From Phytophthora vignae f. sp. vignae (lineage: Eukaryota; Oomycota; Peronosporomycetes; Peronosporales; Peronosporaceae), in NCBI GenBank assembly GCA_016169955.1, contig JABJUM010000055.1, forward strand, positions 124,001 to 188,000: a stretch of 64,000 nucleotides of DNA, given 5' to 3'. The notes beneath the pieces are model-generated. The model had not been told where the DNA came from. It saw nothing but the letters and a program-made list of their open reading frames with translations, and ran no database searches. Positions 1-8,114 of this stretch are shown one piece after another; positions within the stretch are counted from its first letter, which is position 1; the number at the start of each line of letters is the position of its first letter. Made by a program: the position numbers and the translations under genes.

Positions 1-954
1 ACGGACCACGGTCGGCACCCAACGATCTTCGCGAGTAACCCACAGCTTCTCTCGATCTGTCACCTTCATCCGCAGCGGAAGCTCGAACGAGTCTCCGATC
101 GCGATCTGGACTCCTTGATCCACGCACACATGTCGAACGTTGTCATTATACAGCTGTCGGCGTCCGCTGAGCTGGATCTTGACTTCGTCGGGCAGACAGA
201 TGGAGCCGTCCGCGAGATCGAGGCGGATCCCAGTGGGGACCATGAACTCCATACCCAGGATCGCCTCTTGTCCTGACAGATCACCGACCCAGATATCGAA
301 GAAATACACCAGCGATCCTGCTAGTGTAACCTTGATCCTGGTCCTTCCTTCCGTCATGTACACGCTTTCGCCGATTCCCACACACTCCTGGCTCTGACTC
401 GTGTCGACATAGCACCCCACCTTACGAGCAAAGGCGGTGTCCACGATGGACACCTCGGCGCCGGTGTCTAAGAGTAAGATCGACTTCTCATTGTTGATCT
501 TGCCAGTGATCTTGGCCTGACGGAACCACTTACCTGGCGAATGGTGTTTCCAATACCCCCTGGACTCTCCAGGAAGTAGATCGGTCACCACCTCACCAGA
601 TCGGCGGTGTTCGCTGACGCGAGGCAGACTTCGATCCTGATCATACCTCGGGATCTCAGTCGTCACTTCCCCATCAGCTGGCCTGAACCATTCCTCCGGT
701 CTGCGCTGCTTCCAATAACCCCGAGTTTCTCCAGACTGGAGATCCAAGGGCACTTCGGCGTCAGAGCGGCTGAAGTTGTCCGATCGATGTAGACTCAAGA
801 CCTTGGCGGCAGCTTTCGCATGCAGATCACATGTATTACCGCGTAGATCAGTCCGTCCACTTACTCGATCTACCGTGTTCTTGTTCACGTATGCATAGAT
901 GCAATACCTAGAACGCTCGGCTCGTACCGGATTCCAACCCGGCGAGCGTCCTAG
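1..954 (-). CDS. pol N-terminus of element A left copy (partial, runs off window)
   Basis: Frame -1 to gag, entered at the slippery site at 954-960. It encodes the linker and the aspartic protease. The active-site motif LLLDTGAEVSIVDTAF is clear, preceded by two copies of a GYWK...WF motif (RGYWKQRRPEEWFRPA and RGYWKHHSPGKWFRQA). The frame is open throughout the visible stretch and is the mirror of 8068-9021. Everything from the middle of the protease-RT linker onward is outside the window, so the state of this copy cannot be judged. Confidence 0.85.
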
Positions 955-960
955 TTTAAC
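908..960 (-). promoter_or_regulatory. Gag-pol -1 frameshift signal, left copy
   Basis: Minus strand reads GTTAAAC (954-960) directly followed by the gag TAG stop and a 12-bp stem. It is identical to the signal at 8062-8114, where it is described. Confidence 0.7.
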
Positions 961-3327
961 ATCTTCTCGGCGATCGCGGGCAACATGCCTGCGTGCTTCA
1001 CCGGGTTGAACCATTGACGGATCTGATTGTAGAATTCCTCCATCGGACACTTGCCCATCTCATGCAGCTCGCCGCATCCGCGGCACACAAACAGGCAGCG
1101 ATCCGCCGGATGTCCTCGCTTTCCACACTTCTCGCAAGTCAAACGTCTCCAGCAATCCAGATCCGTGTGCTTCCGTGATCCATAGTGTGAGCAGCGGCTC
1201 GATCGCTCCGATCCATCGGGCGACGATCGCGATCTTGGATCTGATCGAGGTGAGTCATGATTGATTGGCGCTTGGTTGCTTCGATCCGACTTCGTCACGT
1301 CGCCCCCAGCGTTGCGGGACTTGTCCTCGGCTGACGCTAGGTAAACGCGACGTAGATCACCCTCCGAGTCCGATCCGTCCGATCCGGTGTCTGATCCAGA
1401 CTCCTGGCTCGCGATCCGAACTGCACGCACCGCCCGCTTGGTCGCAGCTGCTGGTGCTGAGGTCGGAACCTTCTGGCGATACTTCGATTCGAAGGCAGAT
1501 CGCTTCTGTCTGCTCTTCGCACGTTCTCGAGCGCGCAGGACTTCCTCCAGATCGTCTGCGTCTGCAAGCCGAAGTAGGGTTAGCTGATCGGCCAGTTCAT
1601 GATCGCCCAAGGTCTCAATAAAATGTTCGACATGTTCTCGACGGGCCTTGGAATCTCCATCCTTGATCTTCAATCTCGCGCGTAGGGCCGCCACATTGAG
1701 CCGATAGAGGTACTCCAGCGGCGATTCGTCTGATCGCTTGCGAGAATGGTAGTACTGCCAGGCGACCGATACTCCCAGCCCACAATACTGGATCTGGAAA
1801 CTCCGGAGCAGATCGCTCCACTTGTTCCGCGTCGATCGACCCAGCTGGCGATACCAGTTCTTCGCCGGGCCCGTGAGTAGATCAGCGAAGGTCAGACACT
1901 TTTCTTCGTCCGTAGCCTGATCTCGCAGGAACGCCGATTTCACCTTGCTGATCCACGATCGGGCTCGGTCTTCGTCTTGATCCTTGCCACTGAACTCCTT
2001 CAGATCGGACATTGCTGAGATCCGCACACGTTGGATCAGGGAGGACCCGGTGGATCCCGAGGCAGCGGTAGCCACCACCGCAGGGGCCGAACTCGGCAGA
2101 TCGATGTCGTCCGGGTCGTATTCCCACTGCGAGCAGTCTTGATCCGGCGATCCAGCTGATTCCATCTCCACGTCCCGTGATCCCACATTGTCGTCGACCG
2201 CTGGAGCAGGCGTTGCCACCGCGGCCTGTTGTTCACTCAAGAATCTGGCCATCGCAGCCTGAAAGTAGGACTCCAGTCTGCCATTCGACTCGTCCGATCC
2301 GGTAGCACTGGTGGTCCGATCGGTCGACTTGGGTTTCTGCTTCCGAGGTCCTGATCGCGTGCGTTCTTGACGTTGGCTACGCGATCGGGCCTCCAACATC
2401 GCCGACCCAGAAGGGCCGAGATACATCCGCTGAGGTTCAGACGACGTATCCGATACATGTTCGTCTGCCGAGACGTAGGGGGACGACGATCGGTACCCTG
2501 TGGACTCCACCCGCGGCGACGACACCGGTGCCGGCGACACTAGATCTGGCGCCTTCGGGTCCGGACGGTCCGCGATCACGTCGACCAGAGGTCGCAGCTT
2601 GTCGACCAATGTCTGGATCGCCGTCTGGATCACGTCGAGATCTAGATCGAAAAGATCATTCGCCTCGAAGGCGCCAGCTACGAAGCCGGCTTCCTTCAGT
2701 AGTCCGAGCAGGTTCTTCACCGCCGACAACTTGTTATCCGTCGCGGGGGGGGGGGGCCGAGATCGGGCCCTTCGGGTCGCCGATCCGCTTCGGCCGCACG
2801 ATCACCATGACAGGATCTTGACGCAAGAAGTCTCGCAGATCCTTCAGGTGATACTGACGTTCCAGGTCAGCCTCAGACCAGTCGGGCGCCAGCGATCCGG
2901 GATCTTCGTCGTCCAAGCCAGGCGCTCTCAGCTTCCTCCGCGTGATCTGGGCCTTGTCCGCGATCGCGTCCAGGTAGTCGGGATCGAGCCTGATCGGCGA
3001 GTCTGCAAATGCATATCGGTCCGATCCGGCTTTGGTTTGTTCTGTTAGTGAATCTCGGTTCGCACCGAGACCCACCGGGGTCCCCGAAGGGACCTGGGGA
3101 GGATGTTGAGGTTTCTCTTCTAGATCTGTCTCCAGATCGCCCTCGATTCCGTCGACAGAAGTCCTCCGAGCACTCTGTCGATCCGCGGATCTCGTTTTGT
3201 TCAGCAGCGTCTCCGTCGATCCGGTATCCGGCGAGGCCTCTTCCCCTGGTTCTATCTTCACTTGCGCATCTTCTGCGGACTCACGGTGAAATCCGGAGTC
3301 CCCAAGAGATCCGGGCACGCGCACCAT
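951..3327 (-). pseudogene. gag of element A, left copy, frameshifted
   Basis: Mirror image of 5695-8071. The ATG is the first base after the 5' LTR. An upstream open segment (2734-3327) and a downstream one (951-2729) are split by a run of twelve G (2745-2756 on +), where the intact relative B has six C and reads through. The protein ends in three cysteine knuckles near the C-terminus, and the first has lost a Cys (CSHYGSRKH against CSHCGSRKH in B). The same frameshift and the same Cys change occur in the right arm. Confidence 0.88.
3309..3326 (-). promoter_or_regulatory. tRNA primer-binding site, left copy
   Basis: TGGTGCGCGTGCCCGGAT on the minus strand, one base after the LTR; mirror of 5696-5713. 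Confidence 0.7.
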
Positions 3328-4491
3328 TGTGGCGTAGCGGGTTCGGCCAAAATCTGGTTAAGGCTTGATCGAGCTTCCCACCAGCGCCCAGACACCGACT
3401 AACGGAGGGGGTCCCCCAACGATCCGTGATCGGCTGAACTTGTTTTCACCTTGTGTACCCGTCGGCGGGCTGGATCTGCTCTCTCGGGGCTCCGAGGATG
3501 CAGCACTTGGTGAAGATCGAATGTATTGGCGTGACGCGGGGATGGTTTGTGGAGCAGCGCGGGAATCTTCGCTCTGCGTCCGAGTATACGTTCCGATCGA
3601 GGGTTCTTCGCTGCGATCGGCCGGCCTGGAGTCGATCCAAGGCCTGTGGTTGCCCTTTCGGGTGTGTTCCTTCCTTCCTTGAGTTGCTTGCCGCTTCCTA
3701 TAGCGGGATCGAGGTTGATCGAGAGGAGGACGATCGCCGGCCAAGCAGTATCCGGACGATCGGGGGTTTGCACACAAGAAATAGATCGCTAGAGTAGGTC
3801 AAGCTGGCCAATGTATTAATCCAGTCTTAACCGTACCGCTAGTTCACTACCCAAAGTGTCGACGCTTGCCGAGGCCAATGTAGTTCCTGGGTCTTGGTGA
3901 CTTGAGGGGACTTGTGCTCTCTGGTGCAAATTCTCTTCTGATTGGTGTTTAGCTGGTGTCTCCCTACCGCTACCATCCTGCCTATCCTCCTACAACCAAA
4001 CAACTACCGGATTCTTGCCCCGGCTTCGTTCTCCTGTGCCTCCCATCTTGGCTGATCGGCGATCAAGGATCCCGATCGGCGATCGCGATCGGCGATCGGC
4101 GATCCACTCCCGATCGACTTCTACGATCGACCCTCGATCGGCGATCTGCGATCCACCCTCGATCGACGACTTGGGCAGATCGCCATCCGCTTCCGATCCG
4201 CCCACTCTGGTACTTGGACGACTTGGATCTCTGGGGCTTGACGTCGATCCCGGCCTAGGTCTTCACTCGCCACCTCTGCATTACGATCCGGGTGCGATCT
4301 CCCGTAGTCCACCCTGATATAAGCCTCTTACGCGTCGACGTCACTTGATCGCCTGAGATCTCCTTCCGATCTGGCTCCACGTCCGACGCCTGTCACTCGA
4401 TCGCCGATCCCACCTGATTCCATCGATCGGCTCTGCAGCCTTTCTCGGAGAACATCGTTCGAGAAGGATTCTTATCCGGCGCTTCTCCACA
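3328..4491 (-). repeat. 5' LTR of element A, left copy (1164 bp)
   Basis: TG...CA ends (TGTGGAGAAG at 4491 going left, GCCACA next to the gag ATG). Mirror of 4531-5694. The segment 4075-4165 is a dense series of GATC-containing repeats. Several open frames of 60-140 codons inside the LTR are chance shadows. Confidence 0.9.
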
Positions 4492-4530
4492 AATACCGCG
4501 CTCCAGAAGCTGCCCGTGAAGCGGGAGTCT
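4492..4530. other. Palindrome core / spacer between two 5' LTRs
   Basis: 39 bp between the two LTR ends; the outermost base on each side pairs, leaving 37 unique bases. It includes a small CCCG-TGAAG-CGGG stem. This is the only sequence separating the head-to-head elements and probably the target DNA. The bases beside the right LTR (GTCT) do not match those after its 3' LTR (TATT), so no target duplication is seen. Confidence 0.8.
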
Positions 4531-5694
4531 TGTGGAGAAGCGCCGGATAAGAATCCTTCTCGAACGATGTTCTCCGAGAAAGGCTGCAGAGCCGATCGAT
4601 GGAATCAGGTGGGATCGGCGATCGAGTGACAGGCGTCGGACGTGGAGCCAGATCGGAAGGAGATCTCAGGCGATCAAGTGACGTCGACGCGTAAGAGGCT
4701 TATATCAGGGTGGACTACGGGAGATCGCACCCGGATCGTAATGCAGAGGTGGCGAGTGAAGACCTAGGCCGGGATCGACGTCAAGCCCCAGAGATCCAAG
4801 TCGTCCAAGTACCAGAGTGGGCGGATCGGAAGCGGATGGCGATCTGCCCAAGTCGTCGACCGAGGGTGGATCGCAGATCGCCGATCGAGGGTCGATCGTA
4901 GAAGTCGATCGGGAGTGGATCGCCGATCGCCGATCGCGATCGCCGATCGGGATCCTTGATCGCCGATCAGCCAAGATGGGAGGCACAGGAGAACGAAGCC
5001 GGGGCAAGAATCCGGTAGTTGTTTGGTTGTAGGAGGATAGGCAGGATGGTAGCGGTAGGGAGACACCAGCTAAACACCAATCAGAAGAGAATTTGCACCA
5101 GAGAGCACAAGTCCCCTCAAGTCACCAAGACCCAGGAACTACATTGGCCTCGGCAAGCGTCGACACTTTGGGTAGTGAACTAGCGGTACGGTTAAGACTG
5201 GATTAATACATTGGCCAGCTTGACCTACTCTAGCGATCTATTTCTTGTGTGCAAACCCCCGATCGTCCGGATACTGCTTGGCCGGCGATCGTTCTCCTCT
5301 CGATCAACCTCGATCCCGCTATAGGAAGCGGCAAGCAACTCAAGGAAGGAAGGAACACACCCGAAAGGGCAACCACAGGCCTTGGATCGACTCCAGGCCG
5401 GCCGATCGCAGCGAAGAACCCTCGATCGGAACGTATACTCGGACGCAGAGCGAAGATTCCCGCGCTGCTCCACAAACCATCCCCGCGTCACGCCAATACA
5501 TTCGATCTTCACCAAGTGCTGCATCCTCGGAGCCCCGAGAGAGCAGATCCAGCCCGCCGACGGGTACACAAGGTGAAAACAAGTTCAGCCGATCACGGAT
5601 CGTTGGGGGACCCCCTCCGTTAGTCGGTGTCTGGGCGCTGGTGGGAAGCTCGATCAAGCCTTAACCAGATTTTGGCCGAACCCGCTACGCCACA
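4531..5694 (+). repeat. 5' LTR of element A right copy (1164 bp)
   Basis: Starts TGTGGAGAAG and ends GCTACGCCACA immediately before the gag ATG. It matches the 3' LTR at 16986-18129 apart from a 20-bp segment in its GATC-rich part and scattered substitutions. Positions 4855-4975 are a run of GATC-centred repeats. Confidence 0.93.
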
Positions 5695-8071
5695 ATGGTG
5701 CGCGTGCCCGGATCTCTTGGGGACTCCGGATTTCACCGTGAGTCCGCAGAAGATGCGCAAGTGAAGATAGAACCAGGGGAAGAGGCGTCGCCGGATACCG
5801 GATCGACGGAGACGCTGCTGAACAAAACGAGATCCGCGGATCGACAGAGTGCTCGGAGGACTTCTGTCGACGGAATCGAGGGCGATCTGGAGACAGATCT
5901 AGAAGAGAAACCTCAACATCCTCCCCAGGTCCCTTCGGGGACCCCGGTGGGTCTCGGTGCGAACCGAGATTCACTAACAGAACAAACCAAAGCCGGATCG
6001 GACCGATATGCATTTGCAGACTCGCCGATCAGGCTCGATCCCGACTACCTGGACGCGATCGCGGACAAGGCCCAGATCACGCGGAGGAAGCTGAGAGCGC
6101 CTGGCTTGGACGACGAAGATCCCGGATCGCTGGCGCCCGACTGGTCTGAGGCTGACCTGGAACGTCAGTATCACCTGAAGGATCTGCGAGACTTCTTGCG
6201 TCAAGATCCTGTCATGGTGATCGTGCGGCCGAAGCGGATCGGCGACCCGAAGGGCCCGATCTCGGCCCCCCCCCCCCGCGACGGATAACAAGTTGTCGGC
6301 GGTGAAGAACCTGCTCGGACTACTGAAGGAAGCCGGCTTCGTAGCTGGCGCCTTCGAGGCGAATGATCTTTTCGATCTAGATCTCGACGTGATCCAGACG
6401 GCGATCCAGACATTGGTCGACAAGCTGCGACCTCTGGTCGACGTGATCGCGGACCGTCCGGACCCGAAGGCGCCAGATCTAGTGTCGCCGGCACCGGTGT
6501 CGTCGCCGCGGGTGGAGTCCACAGGGTACCGATCGTCGTCCCCCTACGTCTCGGCAGACGAACATGTATCGGATACGTCGTCTGAACCTCAGCGGATGTA
6601 TCTCGGCCCTTCTGGGTCGGCGATGTTGGAGGCCCGATCGCGTAGCCAACGTCAAGAACGCACGCGATCAGGACCTCGGAAGCAGAAACCCAAGTCGACC
6701 GATCGGACCACCAGTGCTACCGGATCGGACGAGTCGAATGGCAGACTGGAGTCCTACTTTCAGGCTGCGATGGCCAGATTCTTGAGTGAACAACAGGCCG
6801 CGGTGGCAACGCCTGCTCCAGCGGTCGACGACAATGTGGGATCACGGGACGTGGAGATGGAATCAGCTGGATCGCCGGATCAAGACTGCTCGCAGTGGGA
6901 ATACGACCTGGACGACATCGATCTGCCGAGTTCGGCCCCTGCGGTGGTGGCTACCGCTGCCTCGGGATCCACCGGGTCCTCCCTGATCCAACGTGTGCGG
7001 ATCTCAGCAATGTCCGATCTGAAGGAGTTCAGTGGCAAGGATCAAGACGAAGACCGAGCCCGATCGTGGATCAGCAAGGTGAAATCGGCGTTCCTGCGAG
7101 ATCAGGCTACGGACGAAGAAAAGTGTCTGACCTTCGCTGATCTACTCACGGGCCCGGCGAAGAACTGGTATCGCCAGCTGGGTCGATCGACGCGGAACAA
7201 GTGGAGCGATCTGCTCCGGAGTTTCCAGATCCAGTATTGTGGGCTGGGAGTATCGGTCGCCTGGCAGTACTACCATTCTCGCAAGCGATCAGACGAATCG
7301 CCGCTGGAGTACCTCTATCGGCTCAATGTGGCGGCCCTACGCGCGAGATTGAAGATCAAGGATGGAGATTCCAAGGCCCGTCGAGAACATGTCGAACATT
7401 TTATTGAGACCTTGGGCGATCATGAACTGGCCGATCAGCTAACCCTACTTCGGCTTGCAGACGCAGACGATCTGGAGGAAGTCCTGCGCGCTCGAGAACG
7501 TGCGAAGAGCAGACAGAAGCGATCTGCCTTCGAATCGAAGTATCGCCAGAAGGTTCCGACCTCAGCACCAGCAGCTGCGACCAAGCGGGCGGTGCGTGCA
7601 GTTCGGATCGCGAGCCAGGAGTCTGGATCAGACACCGGATCGGACGGATCGGACTCGGAGGGTGATCTACGTCGCGTTTACCTAGCGTCAGCCGAGGACA
7701 AGTCCCGCAACGCTGGGGGCGACGTGACGAAGTCGGATCGAAGCAACCAAGCGCCAATCAATCATGACTCACCTCGATCAGATCCAAGATCGCGATCGTC
7801 GCCCGATGGATCGGAGCGATCGAGCCGCTGCTCACACTATGGATCACGGAAGCACACGGATCTGGATTGCTGGAGACGTTTGACTTGCGAGAAGTGTGGA
7901 AAGCGAGGACATCCGGCGGATCGCTGCCTGTTTGTGTGCCGCGGATGCGGCGAGCTGCATGAGATGGGCAAGTGTCCGATGGAGGAATTCTACAATCAGA
8001 TCCGTCAATGGTTCAACCCGGTGAAGCACGCAGGCATGTTGCCCGCGATCGCCGAGAAGATGTTAAACTAG
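5695..8071 (+). pseudogene. gag of element A right copy, frameshifted by a C12 run
   Basis: Structural protein that would form the cytoplasmic virus-like particle and bind the RNA. The first 190 or so codons (5695-6265) are acidic and charged. A run of twelve C (6266-6277), where B has six, shifts the frame; the rest reads open from 6293 to 8071 (592 codons). The capsid-like core lies around residues 240-410 of that part (ISAMSDLKEFSGKDQDEDRA onward, with NWYRQLGRSTRNKW), followed by Arg/Asp/Ser-rich spacers. Three cysteine knuckles close the protein: CSHYGSRKHTDLDC (one Cys replaced by Tyr), CEKCGKRGHPADRC and CRGCGELHEMGKC. It ends at TAG inside the frameshift signal. The start is chosen by conservation with B and C. 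Confidence 0.9.
5696..5713 (+). promoter_or_regulatory. tRNA primer-binding site overlapping the gag start codon
   Basis: TGGTGCGCGTGCCCGGAT begins one base after the LTR. TGG is the expected complement of a tRNA CCA end. The base between LTR and PBS is the A of the gag ATG, so ATGG joins start codon and PBS. The same 12 bases follow the LTRs of B and C. I cannot name the tRNA. Confidence 0.7.
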
Positions 8072-8114
8072 GACGCTCGCCGGGTTGGAATCCGGTACGA
8101 GCCGAGCGTTCTAG
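8062..8114 (+). promoter_or_regulatory. Gag-pol -1 ribosomal frameshift signal: GTTAAAC, stop, hairpin
   Basis: GTTAAAC (8062-8068) sits in the gag frame as G TTA AAC and is followed at once by the gag TAG. Slipping back one base gives CTA GGA CGC and enters pol. A 12-bp stem pairs CTAGGACGCTCG (8068-8079) with CGAGCGTTCTAG (8103-8114), one G-U pair; inside it CCGG (8080-8083) can pair with CCGG (8092-8095). GTTAAAC is the heptamer I know from the equine arteritis virus 1a/1b frameshift. The block is almost unchanged in the diverged element C, which supports selection on the RNA. Confidence 0.75.

Larger units (their letters stand above)
1..4491 (-). mobile_element. Ty3/gypsy element A, left copy, 5' part only
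   Basis: Minus-strand copy of the family A element, holding the 5' LTR, gag and the first part of pol; the rest lies beyond the window start. It mirrors the right copy at 4531 onward. Its U3 end faces that of the right copy, with a 39-bp spacer between the two TG ends. Confidence 0.9.

Noticed and set aside
3365..3797. ORFs of 60-140 codons on both strands inside the family A LTRs (repeated at 5225-5664, 17660-18099, 25603-26068, 35100-35565)
   Set aside because: They are present in every LTR copy because the LTRs are copies; overlapping frames on both strands are equally open, composition is Arg/Ser/Pro-rich and no domain is seen. GC-rich DNA with few stops explains them.
3890..3960. Oomycete-like initiator plus flanking element (TGGTGCAAATTCTC on the + strand of the left LTR)
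   Set aside because: Only a partial match to the consensus as I remember it, and on the antisense strand of the LTR; too weak to list as a promoter.
4075..4170. GATC repeat run in the LTR considered as a CRISPR-like or minisatellite array
   Set aside because: Units are irregular, without spacers of constant length, and the same word is scattered through coding regions.
4492..4530. Treating the palindrome purely as an assembly fold-back
   Set aside because: Not excluded, but the arms differ at a few sites where comparison with B and the A 3' LTR suggests derived changes on both sides, and a unique core separates them; a simple fold-back of one molecule would not give that.
5696..5713. Naming the primer tRNA from the PBS
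   Set aside because: The complement (ending CACGCGCACCA) does not match a tRNA end I can identify with confidence.
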